Shown here one piece after another: positions 34,315 through 45,425 of a DNA stretch of 64,000 nucleotides. Both the position numbers and the translations under genes were made by a program. The notes beneath the pieces are model-generated. The model had not been told where the DNA came from. It was given only the letters and a program-made list of their open reading frames with translations, and searched no databases. The DNA comes from Amphibalanus amphitrite (Eukaryota; Arthropoda; Thecostraca; Balanomorpha; Balanidae), in assembly GCF_019059575.1 (NCBI RefSeq), contig NW_024881712.1:682001-746000 (forward strand), given 5' to 3'. How positions within the stretch are numbered: position 1 is the stretch's first letter; each line of letters begins with the position of its first letter.

Positions 34315-34790
34315 GCCTGCCAGGAGCACCACAGGCCTGACAGCCGACAGGGGCACCACAGGCCCGCCAGGGGTACCACAGGCCTAGCAGGGGCACCACG
34401 GGCCTGTCAGTGGCACCACAGGCCTGTCAGGAGCACCATCGGCCTAGCAAAAGCTTTACAGGTTTTCCAGGGGCACCACAGACCTGCCAGGGGCACCAGA
34501 GGCCTGCCAGGGGCACTATCGGCTTCGCAGGGGAACCGCCGGCCTCGCAAGGCACCATGGGCCTGTCAAGGGCACCACAAGCCTGTCGTTGGCACTTCAG
34601 GATTGTCAGGGGCACAACAAACCTGTCAAGGGCACCTGCGTTCTAACAGGGGCACCACAGGCTCACCAGGGGCACCACAGACCTGCCAAGGCCCAGGGAC
34701 ACCACAGGCCTAGCAAGGACACCACAGGCCTGTCAGGGGCACCACGGGCCTGTCAGGGCCCATGGGCACCTAAGTCATGTCAGGGCCCAC
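34315..34790. repeat. 21-bp minisatellite (GGGGCACCACAGGCCTG), intronic block
   Basis: Same unit as 7797-8163. A short continuation (ACCAGCGGCCTAGCAGGGGC) stands at about 37668-37690 beyond foldback 2, so the foldback inserted into the array. The open frame 34410-34646 is a 7-residue repeat. Confidence 0.8.
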
Positions 34791-35346
34791 CGTAGGCTTG
34801 TCAGGGGGCAGGGTAGGTAGGTACACTCGGGGGCAGATTGATGTTCTACAACTCTTTATCCACCGGGTTCCTATGGCTCAGCATTGGCAGCAGCCGCCTG
34901 GTACCGGTAGACTGTGCCGCTTCACTTACTTGTCAAGCGGCACAGCCTACCCACACCGTATGCCACCGGTCTGGGTCGGTGGCTGGAAGGCGATGTGGGC
35001 CGCTTGTGACGTCAGCGCAGCGGTGAGGGCCGAGCCCGGAGGCATGGCTCGGGTCGGCGCGGCGCGGCGGCTGGCGAGGGCTGGGGAGTGAGGTGGGGTG
35101 GGAGCACGGACCATCGCGCGGCTGAGCGAGTGTAGTTAACTTTCGCGTCTCAAGGCGCCAATTATTCTACCTAACAATTGTGCTAAAGCAGTTGTTAAAA
35201 TGTCCTATCCCCAAGACAGCGCCTATCATCATACTTGCAATGCACCTTACGACACACTTAAACGTGGCATTGGGACAGCCGATAGAATTTATATCACACG
35301 CGCATCGAGTTGCGGAGCTACATTGTTTAGAACAGATAAGTATTAA

Positions 35347-36515
35347 CCCGCGCCCCGTAGGGGGGGGGGGCCGAAACGGCCCCCCCCTGTCCTTTTCGGT
35401 CGATATCTCCTAAACGGCTGGAGATATCGCCACCAAACTTTCAGGACCCCTCCGGGCATCAATTTTACACATTGTGACCAAAAATTTTTCCAGAGGCTGT
35501 GATAGGTTGGCCACAAATGACGTCAGAGTGACGTCATGTTCTGTCATTTTCGACCGAAAAAAAGACCTTCGCGAGAAGACCTGTCAGGCCTACAGCTTTG
35601 AAGATACAGAAAAATGATCAAGACATAAAAGGTGTAGAATTGACAGGGCTACAAAACTGCTATCTCGGATTTTTGAAATTTTTGAGTTTTGATCCCCAAA
35701 AATCAAAAAAGCATTTTTTTGGATATATTAGCCAAAAAATCCAAAAAGTTTTTTGAGTTTCGAAAAAACCGGAATATATGTGATAGTACCTACCGTCTTC
35801 TATCTACATACCAAATTTCAGATCGATACCTCGTTTTTTGGCCAAGTTATAGCGAAAAAACTGTTCAAAAATGATGACTTCAAATTTTCAAACTCAATTT
35901 CTGGCAATTCTAGAACTCGTAGAGCAAAACAAAGACCACCATTAGACTCCCCGTGACGAGCTGCATCGAATGGATACCCATATTATGCAAAAATATCAAC
36001 TTTGAAATTTGACCTAATTTGACCTGACCTTGACCTGACCTTCACCAAAACGTGACCTAGGCTGGCCCCAAATGCTGCCTAACCCACATAATCGCATTTG
36101 TCATGTAAAATGGACCATAAAACATGTATCACACGACACATTCATATTGTGACCCCCGGTGACCTGACCTCGCTGTGACCTGACCTGGTATCAGTGACCT
36201 CAGATAGCAAAGTATGTGTTTGACGAACAATATACCATCGATGGTTTTCAATAAATTACCAATTTAGTCGATTTCACAGCACATTTCTTGAATTGCCTGT
36301 GAACGGTGAAAATCTGACCTTTGACCTGACCTGTGACGTCATCGGTTTGACCTAGGTCAATGAAATTTGGTCACAAGGTAGTTCCCGGGTAGGTCTATCA
36401 AACGCCGTTTGAATTTTGAAAATCGGCCGGTAACTTTCCGAGATCTTAGGGGGGGCCGAAACGGCCCCCCCCCCTACGGGTGGTAGGGTCCGCCGGTAGC
36501 CCTACGGGGCGCGGG
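35347..36515. mobile_element. TTAA element, CCCGCGCCCCGTAGG family, copy 1
   Basis: Perfect ends CCCGCGCCCCGTAGGG lie between TTAA at 35343-35346 and 36516-36519. GGGGGGGCCGAAACGGCCCCCC hairpins sit inside both ends. The opposite arm of the host foldback keeps the empty site with a single TTAA (about 37131-37134), which proves the duplication. It contains tandem CREs (35518) and TGACCTGACCTTGACCTGACC in pieces near 36020. A near twin is at 55347-56514. Confidence 0.92.
35518..35536. promoter_or_regulatory. Tandem CRE palindromes, 11-bp spacing
   Basis: TGACGTCA-GAG-TGACGTCA within the TTAA element 35347-36515. The same spacer is found in its twin and in the 48397-49576 element. Confidence 0.6.
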
Positions 36516-36691
36516 TTAAGGCCTTGATTGAGCTCATTGGTGTCTATTGTTTCGCACAGCAATCGTCCAGAGACGTGGGAACTGGGGTTTTTGGATAGCG
36601 CGGCGTCCCAACTTTAAGCAATTCTTACTGTTCCTCTAATGTGTGGTCGCAGCCACCAATAGCAAGCCGTTCCAACTAGGAACAAATAATT

Positions 36692-36772
36692 CGCGCACCT
36701 GAGACGGTTCGAACCGGGTTTCTCCAACCGGTCACCCTACGACGCTAGCGTGTATCCACTGAGCTGCCGAAA
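36692..36772 (-). repeat. tRNA-derived (SINE-like) module B in foldback 2
   Basis: The minus strand has box A GCAGCTCAGTGGATACACG and box B GGTTCGAACCG, better kept than in foldback 1. Confidence 0.55.
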
Positions 36773-36870
36773 CCAGCGACCACCCGCGGCGGTCAAACGC
36801 GATCAAATGTCACAATACTGTCATTGGCGGTCAGCGGGTCAATGTCATTTTGTTTTGTGCAGACGAGCAC

Positions 36871-36960
36871 CATTCTCGGTAGCTCAATGGATGAACGCTC
36901 GTGTCGTGAATTGGTCGGTGAGAGAAGCCCGGTTCGAACCCCCTGAGCGGCCGACTTTTT
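36871..36960 (+). repeat. tRNA-derived (SINE-like) module A in foldback 2
   Basis: The plus strand has box A GTAGCTCAATGGATGAACG and box B GGTTCGAACCCC, followed by the tail GGTTTGCTATTGGGGGCTG. The 3' acceptor side (CTGAGCGGCC) no longer pairs well with the 5' side. Confidence 0.55.
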
Positions 36961-38016
36961 GGCTCCTAGTTAGAACGGTTTGCTATTGGGGGCTGTGACC
37001 ACATAATAGAGGAACAGTAATAATCGCTTTAAATTGGGGCGTTGGCTGCGGCACTACTCATAACCCCCAGTTCCCACGTCTCTGGACGATTGCCGTGCGA
37101 AACAATAGACACCAATCTGCTCAATCAAGGCCTTAATACTAATATGTTATACCTACAAAATATAGCTCCGCACCTCGATGCACGAGTGACATAAGTTCTA
37201 TTGGCTGTCCCATTGCCACGCTAAAGTGTGTCGTAATGTGCATTGCAAGTATGATGATAGGCGCTGTCTTGGGGATAGGACATGCTTTAGCACAATTGTT
37301 AGGTAGAATAACTGTCGCCTTGAGACGCGAAAGTTAACTACACTCGCTCAGCCGCGCGATGTCCGTGCTCCCACCCCACCTCACTCCCCAGCCCTCGCCA
37401 GCCGCCGCGCCGCGCCGACCCGAGCCATGCCTCCGGGCTCGGCCCTCACCGCTGCGCTGACGTCACAGGCGGCCCACATCACCTTCCAGCCACCGACCCA
37501 GACCGGTGTCATACGGGTGGGTAGGCTGTGCCGCTTGACAAATAAGTGAAGCGGCACAGTCTACCGGTACCAGGCGGCTGCTGCCAATGCTGAGCCATAG
37601 GAACCCGGTGGATAAAGAGTTGTAGAACATCAATCTGCCCCCGAGTGTACCACAGTCTTTCCAGGGGCACCAGCGGCCTAGCAGGGGCAACAGTCATCAC
37701 ATGACTAACCAAAAATAAAGAAAATAAAAAAAGAACACTGAAAATAGGGCACCACCAAAATTAAGTGGCCGAAATCCCTTGAGATTTTAATTTTGGGTAT
37801 AGGTAGGGGCACCACTTCGTTTCATGACCCTCCCCTTGGAGTTTTCCCGAATCCGCCCCTGTTACTAATACATCAAATTTAAGGGGGCACCTTGCTATTG
37901 GTGCCCCCTTGCAGAATTCAAGGGGGCACGGTGCCCCTCCCCGTTCCGCCGCCTATGCTGATGATGGATCCTATACGATATGCGGCTATGTTGACCTGGC
38001 GAATGATGTGTTTCAG

Positions 38017-38106
38017 GGGACTCTGAAGGGTCTGCTTCCGGAGCAGCTGTCCGACCAGGATTGTCAGATCATGCTGGGAAACACTTACCACCTGGGCACG
38101 CGGCCG
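38017..38106 (+). CDS. QTRT1: Queuine tRNA-ribosyltransferase catalytic subunit, second coding exon
   Basis: Thirty codons lie between acceptor TTTCAG and donor GTGAGT (38107). They carry the family motif GTLKGLLPEQL and then LGNTYHLGTRP, which corresponds to the LGNTYHL block of tRNA-guanine transglycosylases near the active site. Phase 0 at both ends joins exon 1 without gap. The next expected block (a TDSGGFQMVS-like motif with the catalytic/binding Asp) was not found up to 64000, so the gene continues beyond the window or is broken by an unseen event. Confidence 0.92.
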
Positions 38107-38435
38107 GTGAGTGGCGTGTGGCAGCCCGCCCTGGCCAGGCCTACCAATGCCGCAGTTCAACCCTGTTCGCCATGGAGTGGCTAACGATGGCGACCATACA
38201 TATTGCGCAGACGATGAACCGGTGGCTGCCTACGTTACAGAAAAGAGACGTCGGGACTCGATTATGATTATGTTAACGGCCGCCACAACCTTTACGTTCG
38301 AGTTACGTAGATACGGAACTCTGAATTTTACCCAGAATATGTACCTATAGTAATGAACACGCCGGTTTCCTCAGAATCCCTCGGATAGAAGGAACTTCAG
38401 TATTTATCAGTCGCCGAACCTATGGCCTTTCTTTA

Positions 38436-39078
38436 GGGTGGAGTGGGGCAAAGCGCACAGGGCGGGTAAAACGCCCACCCTCCTATTTGTGAAATGCTCG
38501 ACTTTTCAAAGAATCCTTAATAGCTACTTTCAAGAACACACAGGAATCTGCTTGTGCTCCCTTTTTTGGTTTCACAAGTGCGGTTTTCTGGATATATTTC
38601 TGATGTTTTCTAGGATTTAAAAGCTTTCTTAGTGCTGAAACTTTGATAGAGATTGAAAAAGGCAATGCAATTTTGTTATGTTGAATCTGCAGATTTAAGC
38701 TATGCTTTCATCATTTATTTGCTTGCAACACAATTTTGACAGGCTTGATTCTGGCAAATGTTGTTTTGAATGTGCTGTTGGGGTAATACGCCCACTTTGG
38801 TGTGGGGCAAAGCGCCCATCATGGGCCAATGGGAGTTATACAGCACGGGTTAGTACGAGCATTTTGGGCTCAAGTAAGTGGCAGGATATGTTTCTAATGC
38901 TCAGGATTCTGATAAAATATGCAATTTTCTGTATGTTTCTAATGCTCAGGATTCTTACAAAATATGCAATTTTCTGGTTAGGATCGTCTAGAACGATTTA
39001 TTCGCGAGATCAGATCTCTGCTCACCAAGGCAGTGACAGGCGTTGACTGAATAAGGACTGGGGTGGCGACAGCAGTGT
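38436..39078. mobile_element. TA-type MITE, left end only
   Basis: TA at 38434-38435 is followed by GGGTGGAGTGGGGCAAAGCG. The echo GGGGCAAAGCGCCCAT is at about 38805, and GGGTAAAACGCCC at about 38464. A tandem pair ATGTTTCTAATGCTCAGGAT (38888, 38932) is also present. No right end was found before the next element. Confidence 0.45.
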
Positions 39079-39116
39079 TTAACCCGCGCCCAGTGGCGGT
39101 CTCAGCCAACTTCGCC

Positions 39117-39862
39117 ATTGTTACAACTCAGTGAATTTAGTTATCGTCTTTTCGCCCGCTTGTGTCGGCTCGGCCGCCCGTGTTCTCCTCGGCCGACGCA
39201 CGGCCGCTGTATTGCGGCACAGCATCTGTCGCTGGAGTGGGGCTGTGCGGCGCCGACTCGTATAGTGATTGGTCGGCTGCTGACCACGTGATTGTGAGGC
39301 GAGGTCGGGTGGGGTCGCGCCGGCGGAGGGCAGTCGGGCAATGTCTGTTGTCGCGGCTGGTGCGTTGGGACCTCGAATGTTATATGCGTTTGCTGGGGAT
39401 GTGGTCAGTCTTGTCTGAGAGGCATTCTGTCGGCTTTCTCGTCGACGCATATGCATTCGAGGGTCAAACTCTGGGGCTACGTCTGTCTGGCTAGTTTCCA
39501 CACAGGTACGCTTTTTGGACCCAACCACCGATAGCACAGCGCCGTGAATATGTTAGCCTTACCAGTCTGAGCGGCTGTTCGGCGAGCATATTCACGGAGT
39601 TGTTTGTATCATTTGAGCGTGCCTTGCAAAGTCGCTATTCCACACGGCAGTCAGCCTATTCAAGGGTGGCAATTCTTGGGTTTTCTCGAGCGTCTCTCGA
39701 GATTCACTAGCATATTTCTCCGCCAATTGGTCGCTCTTAATATCGAGTCCCTCATAGCCGGGGTTTTTGTGAAGTGTCTATCTTGTTTGTCTGGGTTTTT
39801 TTTTTTGACCAAAAATACATCCACCTGGTGTATTTATACCTTCTTTACCTCTGAATTGTAAC
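39117..39862. mobile_element. About 745-bp insertion, possibly a solo LTR
   Basis: By comparison with 15374-16522 this block is extra. It starts about TTGTTACAACTCAG and ends CTGAATTGTAACG, which are short inverted ends. GCCA occurs on both sides. Length and ends are compatible with a solo LTR, though no clear poly-A signal was seen. Open frames inside carry no known domain. Confidence 0.5.
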
Positions 39863-41218
39863 GGCCAAAGTGTGGGAGGGGGGACATATGTTATCACCCA
39901 CCTCTACCTAAAAAACTAAGAGGGCTAGAAAGACGCGGTAAAAAGGAGTCGATAGCTCTCAATGCGTACGTTTGAAAGTATTTCAGTCATTTTTCATCTT
40001 AGAGCAATATTAGGATCACCAGAGGTCATCAAAGGTAAAAATTTGCCAATTGTCATTATGTTTTTTTTCAGAAAACATGCCGTTATCACCTATCCCAGGA
40101 ACCATGATAGCTAGAAAAACTCATGGGAAAGCAATAGATAGCTTTTGAACTCTTCTTTTGATAAGGTCATCATTAAAATTGACATCAGATCAACGGTTTA
40201 GCCTCCAGAGGGCAAAAACGCCAAAAATAGTTGTTTTTACGAAAAGTGTTTTTCGACAATAACTTTTGACTTAAAAACGCCACGACATTTCTATTGCCAG
40301 AATCGTGTTCCTTTCGCCGAGACACGTCGAATGAACTATGATTTGACCTTTGAAAGGTCAACTTGAAAATTTAACCTCAGGTCAAGGTCATGACCTGACC
40401 GGAAAAGGTCATATGCATATTAGTCGATGCGTCTCAACAAGACACTCAATGAAGCCATCCACAGCGTTCTATCTCTTTCCAAACGAGAGTTATTGGCAAA
40501 AATATGTTTGTAGCCTCAAATGACCTCGGATGACCTTTCTAGAGGCTATCAGCAAAAAAGACACCTTGGTCGTCACGGATGGTCCAAATCATTGTGATTC
40601 TGAAATAGTTGGACTGTTCCTATGCGTACACACGGATCTAGAGGCATTTTCATTTTTCTCCATTGCACAGTGGGGATTTTTCCGATCTAGCGCGTCTTAA
40701 TTCCAAAAATGTTTTTGGATTTTTGTTTATTTTTTTGTGTCAGTGGGGCTAAGAAATGTCTGAAGTTTTCATATATGGCATTGTTTTATCTGTATGTCCA
40801 CAGCAAGACTAGGAAAAATGCGCCCAAAGTTCACACTCATGCGTGATTACTCAATGGGCTCAGTAAGGCCCGAAAGTATAGCTCAATTTCATTGTCCTGT
40901 CCTGTTGATTTTATTCTTGCGAGGTCTTAAAGTTGCATATCTTCTGAAAGGCACCTTTATTAGGAATGGAATGGCAAACAGAAAGTATGCCACAACCTTA
41001 CTACGGTCACAAAAATGTCATTTACAAAAAAACCCTTACAGACACCATATTGAAGGAATGGTGTTCTAAATAAATGTAGGAAATCAACAATGTTCTCCAC
41101 ACTTTTCCACTCCGAAACATATCCTATCGAATTCGCCACTTTCTCCTGCACAAGACAACGCCTAGTTTGGCTGCCGAAACTTGCCTGAACACGGAATATT
41201 CACATTAGAGTATCTTAA

Positions 41219-42289
41219 AGGTAGTGTGCCAGCTTTCCTGGACCGTATGGAGTTAATGGCCCAGATAAGGAGAACCGGATTTTTAGAACTTATCCATACC
41301 TTCAAAACTCATGGAAACGTCTTAAATTCTTCAAATTTTGAGTACCCCAGTGCGAAATTCGCCCCGACGGGTTGTCGGTCGTACCCCAACCACATTTCAC
41401 ACCACTATGAACAATAAATGCACACACTGAAATCGCTATTACCGATATGCTCATCCAATCAAGTTTCGATAAACCCGTTCATCAGCATCTCCTGCGGTTT
41501 CGAACACGCCTGTTAGGTGGTGCGGTAGACCGCGCCCAAAGCCAGGGCCCCGGTAACGTGAGGTAGCCGAGTCGGGGCAGCGTGCGCTGACCCAAGCCGG
41601 GGCCGCGCGTCCTCCCGGTGTCATGTGATAGCCCGGGGCTGCCCGCGGGGATGCGGTAGACCGCGCCCAAAGCTGCGGCCCTGGCTTGGGTCAGCGCACG
41701 TTGCCCCGACTCGGCTACCTCACGTTACCGGGGCCCTGGCTTTGGGCGCGGCTTCTGCTCATACTTTGTGGTGCGGTGGTGGTGCGTCGGGCCGCGCGCT
41801 CTGACTTCGGCCAAGAAAAATGCGTCAGCTGATCATTGTCATTTCTGCCACTTGCGTGTGGTGAAATGGGGTCATAACTTAAGAGACGGCTTTTTCATAT
41901 CAAATATTTTACATAAAATCATATTTCAAACCATAAATAATGTTCGACAGCCAAATAAAAGAAACAATACCAATACAGGCTTACAGTTTACGGCTCGACA
42001 TTGTGTTGTCTACGATTAGACAGCTGATAACTCATTCCCGTACGTCGTAACTCTATAATGACCTTTGCTTATTGTCACATGTGCGCCGCATTCGCGATTG
42101 TTGCCGACGCCTGTTTGCAGGCCAGCCCACTACAGTTGTTATACATATCGAAAAACCGATAAACTTTTAGGCGAGAAAGGCACTATTCCAGGCCCATTTT
42201 TGACTTTTTTTGCGATATTAGGTAAAAACAGAAGCTTCTTATCCTAGGAAAAATAAAATGGGAAATCTTTCAAAGGTGGCACACTACCT
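41219..42289. mobile_element. TTAA element, AGGTAGTGTGCCA family, copy 1
   Basis: TTAA is at 41215-41218 and 42290-42293, with inverted ends AGGTAGTGTGCCA. A long internal palindrome (GGTAACGTGAGGTAGCCGAG and its inverse, about 41524-41750) is present in all four copies. Other copies are at 49581-50650, 57502-58559 and 62908 on. Confidence 0.9.
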
Positions 42290-42965
42290 TTAATACCCTA
42301 CTCTAGGAGCGCTAGGGCAAACAGCACGATATAGGTACAGTCGTGTACAGGTTGATGGTCCCCTACTCTTTATCCACCGGGTTCCTATGGCTCAGCATTG
42401 GCAGCAGCCGCCTGGTACCGGTAGGCTGTGCCGCATGACCCGAGAGTGAAGCGGCACAGTCTACCCACGCCGTTTGACATCGGCTCGGGTCGCCGGGTGG
42501 AGCGCTTTGTAGACCAGCTGTTGCGTCAGACCAGCGCGGGGGGAGGGGCTCGTCTCGGTGGTTGGCGTGGGCTGGCGAGTGGTGTGGGGCGTGTTGGTGG
42601 ACCATGGGGCTGGGCGGGTGTGTGTGGTCACTTGCTGCATTGCACATTTTGCGTCGCTTAACAATTGCATTCCTGTTTTTGCTAGGCACAATGCACGGAA
42701 GACCCAGCGAATATAATTTACTTTACTTGTGCATTGTGCAAAACGTGATTTGGCACGGTATCGAGGCAACCATAGATCTTGTGCCTATGCATGATATTTA
42801 GGCAATACGTTTATGAAAACGGTAGATTGATGCTGGATGTCAATTCGTATTGCTAAATGTCGGCATATATTAAATGAATGAATGAATGAATGAATCAATC
42901 AATCAAACAATCAATCGACATGTATAAAACCGTATAAATGGCTCGCAACCACTAATAGCAATCAA

Positions 42966-43255
42966 ACCCTCCTAACTCGGAAAAGCAGCCGGAGCCCTGA
43001 TGAGGCTCGAACCGGGACTCCACGCTGTAAATTTTGCCAATGATCCATCATCATTCCACCAAGCTAGAGTAACCGGCACCCGAACCCACAAAAACATTAA
43101 TTGACTTTGCCGCCGACCTCCCGGCCCCGCCGCCCACCCGGCCAGACTTTTACCCGGCCTTAGCCACCATCCGGTGTAGCTCAGCGTAGGAATGCTCGAC
43201 TGTCAAACTGACCGGTAGTGAGGGGCTCGGTTCGAAACGCTTCGGATGCTGGATG
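42966..43255. repeat. Two tRNA-like modules in the left arm of foldback 3
   Basis: At about 42966-43080 (minus strand) there is an A-box-like CTAGCTTGGTGGAATG and box B GGTTCGAGCCTC, with the tail TTGCTATTAGTGGCTGCGAG. At about 43165-43255 (plus strand) there is box A GTAGCTCAGCGTAGGAATG, box B GGTTCGAAACGC and acceptor-like ends CATCCG/CGGATG. Confidence 0.52.
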
Positions 43256-43524
43256 TTTATTTCTCGGTGGGAGGCTTTACGTTTAGTCCACTTTTCAGAA
43301 AGATCATTTGGTGACTGACCTGTTTTCTTTCTTTGCTGCAATTCATGAGGAGACCGTATGCACCCTTACCTGTCCTTCCGCACCCCACTTGGGAGATGGG
43401 TGGTTGCCCCCCCATGGGTTTGTGAATATCTCTAAAACGAATTTTTGGAGGGGGGATACGATCGGTTCTATGCGACAAGTGACCACACACGCCCAGCCTC
43501 AGGTCCGCTCACTCCCTACCCATA

Positions 43525-44454
43525 GGGGAGAGTGGTGCAGGAGGCCCCCCCTTAAGCTCAGTTACTATTTTTAGACAACTGATAATATTTAAGCGCTAAC
43601 GTGTGCATGCGCTGTGAGCATGCATCATTTTCCCATACATATTTGCATTCAAAATGAATCTAGGGGGTACACAAACCGTAAACTTTAACATTTTGGAAAA
43701 AGTTGCAAAAGGGCCTCTTACACTATGGGTATGGTAAGACGCCCCCCCCCTCGGGCGTTTTAAAAGTCAAGTCGACTTGTAAAAGACGCTTTGCGAACAC
43801 AGCTGCAAGGCCTTTTATTTCGAAAAGCTAAGCAAATACGGTGTTATCGAAACCAATAACACTTCCAAAGCGCTCGAACAATGCGAAAACTAGCACAACC
43901 AAACGCTGATGACCAACGAAAATTGTACCTATAACCTCTAAGAAAAGAAACAGAAAAAAGAAACAAAAACAAACTCCTTGAAAAAAGAATGCCACGCCTG
44001 CCGCAGGTGCAGGCGTTTTAGCATCGGGGGCGTTTTTTTATCGGGGGGCGTTTTATCATCCTCGAAGGGAGGGCCTCTTAAAAAAATACAGTGTTTTAAC
44101 GTCCACAATATTTATGGTTTATGAGACATTTGCAGCGCACCAGAACATGGTCTATTCTGAAGCTAACATGTGACAATTTCGATGAGAAAAGATTGCATTT
44201 GATAGCCATTGTTTTTTTCAGATATATAAGGGTGATAAAGATGCATATATCTAGCAAGTAAAGGGGCAAAAACAGAAACAGAACAGGCTTACCAAAAGTC
44301 GCTGCGACGCACCTGATACCTCAGGTTTCGTGAGTTGTTGTTTCAAGAGGACTTCTGCTTTACAAGAACATTAAAAAATAAATAACATTATTGGTTTGGT
44401 AAAAAAAGCGATGGGGCCTCTTACCGACCCTGGGCGTCTTACACGGATCTCCCC
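43525..44454. mobile_element. TA-flanked MITE in the foldback arm
   Basis: TA is at 43523-43524 and 44455-44456. The ends GGGGAGAGTGGTGCAGGAGG and, reversed, GGGGAGATCCGTGTAAGACG share the first seven bases and general layout. The opposite arm keeps the empty site CCCATATCAC (reverse of about 44871-44880) with one TA. Internal phrases GGGCGTTTTA and GGGCCTCTTA recur. Confidence 0.88.
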
Positions 44455-44559
44455 TATCACACCCTCCCCACACCACACTCCAGCCCGCCTCATCCACCGA
44501 GCCGAGCCATAACGAGCCTCAGCGCCCCGGGGCGCGACCTGTCAGCGAACACTGTTATA

Positions 44560-44760
44560 TACTAACAGTGACAATATATCAAATCCGTGAACTCCTCTAT
44601 GAATGTCGTCTCGCAGATCCGGCCGTTTGGGCTTCAACGACCGAATGTTGAGGTGTCCAATTATCAGGTCTGGTCCAGTGTCGCCGTGGCGGCGCCAGCT
44701 CGCGCCGCCTCGATGTCCCCGACGCCTGGACGCGCCCCTGCCCCCGCGGCGCACGCAACC
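44560..44760 (-). pseudogene. LINE endonuclease N-terminal fragment in foldback spacer
   Basis: The minus-strand frame reads GHLNIRSLKPK and then a GVHGFDIL segment, the opening of a LINE apurinic endonuclease domain. It is preceded by the arginine/glycine-rich stretch also found before the endonuclease at 24840-24936. It is truncated on both sides. Confidence 0.72.
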
Positions 44761-45153
44761 GCCGGCCCGCGTCCCCGCCGGTTCGCTGACAGGTCGCGCC
44801 CCGGGGCGCTGAGGCTCGTTATGGCTCGGCTCGGTGGATGAGGCGGGCTGGAGTGTGGTGTGGGGAGGGGGTGATATGGGTAGGGAGTGAGCGGACCTGG
44901 GGCTGGGCGTGTGTGGTCACTTGTCGCATAGAACCGATCGTATCCCCCCTCCAAAAATTCGTTTTAGAGATATTCACCAACCCATGGGGGGGGGGGCAGC
45001 CACCCATCTCCCAAGTGGGGTGCGGAAGGACAGGTAAGGGTGCATACGGTCTCCTCATGAATTGCAGCAAAGAAAGAAAACAGGTCAGTCACCAAATGAT
45101 CTTTCTGAAAAGTGGACTAAACGTAAAGCCTCCCACCGAGAAATAAACATCCA

Positions 45154-45425
45154 GCATCCGAAGCGTTTCGAACCGAGCCCCTCACTACCGGTCAGTTTGA
45201 CAGTCGAGCATTCCTACGCTGAGCTACACCGGATGGTGGCTAAGGCCGGGTAAAAGTCTGGCCGGGTGGGCGGCGGGGCCGGGAGGTCGGCGGCAAAGTC
45301 AATTAATGTTTTTGTGGGTTCGGGTGCCGGTTACTCTAGCTTGGTGGAATGATGATGGATCATTGGCAAAATTTACAGCGTGGAGTCCCGGTTCGAGCCT
45401 CATCAGGGCTCCGGCTGCTTTTCCG
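45154..45425. repeat. Two tRNA-like modules in the right arm of foldback 3
   Basis: Mirror image of the modules at 42966-43255: one on the minus strand (about 45154-45240) and one on the plus strand (about 45320-45425). Confidence 0.52.

Larger units (their letters stand above)
34822..37649. mobile_element. Foldback element copy 2 (complete)
   Basis: It starts TACACTCGGGGGCAGATTG and ends CAATCTGCCCCCGAGTGTA. Arms of several hundred bp are mirror images apart from the TTAA element inserted in the left arm (35347-36515). Each arm holds the GTAGACTGTGCCGC hairpin and a GC-rich block with TGACGTCA. The centre has tRNA-like modules B (minus) and A (plus). No target duplication is obvious, and no coding region was seen. 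Confidence 0.85.
34253..37861. mobile_element. hAT-type element, second layer
   Basis: The left end CAGTGGCGAATCCCAGG and right end CGAATCCGCCCCTG are flanked by GTACTAAT (34245-34252) and TTACTAAT (37862-37869), seven of eight bases alike. It holds the 21-bp GGGGCACCACAGGCCTG minisatellite on both sides of foldback 2. Confidence 0.78.
33955..37957. mobile_element. hAT-type element in QTRT1 intron 1 (outer layer)
   Basis: Inverted ends CATAGGCGGCGGAAC and GTTCCGCCGCCTATG are flanked by perfect 8-bp duplications CTGATGAT (33947-33954, 37958-37965). The family is that of the 152-bp MITEs, here expanded by nested insertions. The segment just inside the left end resembles 6120-6270. Confidence 0.87.
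33764..38016 (+). other. QTRT1 intron 1, enlarged by nested transposons
   Basis: The donor is GTAAGT at 33764 and the acceptor TTTCAG at 38011-38016. The 33955-37957 insertion plus one 8-bp duplication accounts for 4,011 of 4,253 bp, leaving a native intron of about 242 bp. The open frame 33503-33976 is exon 1 read through into the intron. Confidence 0.85.

Noticed and set aside
35689-35874. Lysine-rich small protein in the TTAA elements (also near 48791 and 55684)
   Set aside because: The frames arise in a poly-A/T rich part and are disrupted differently in the sister copies. No conserved reading frame.
44542-44841. Proline/arginine-rich plus-strand proteins in foldback 3
   Set aside because: They are the reverse shadow of a LINE endonuclease fragment in GC-rich DNA.
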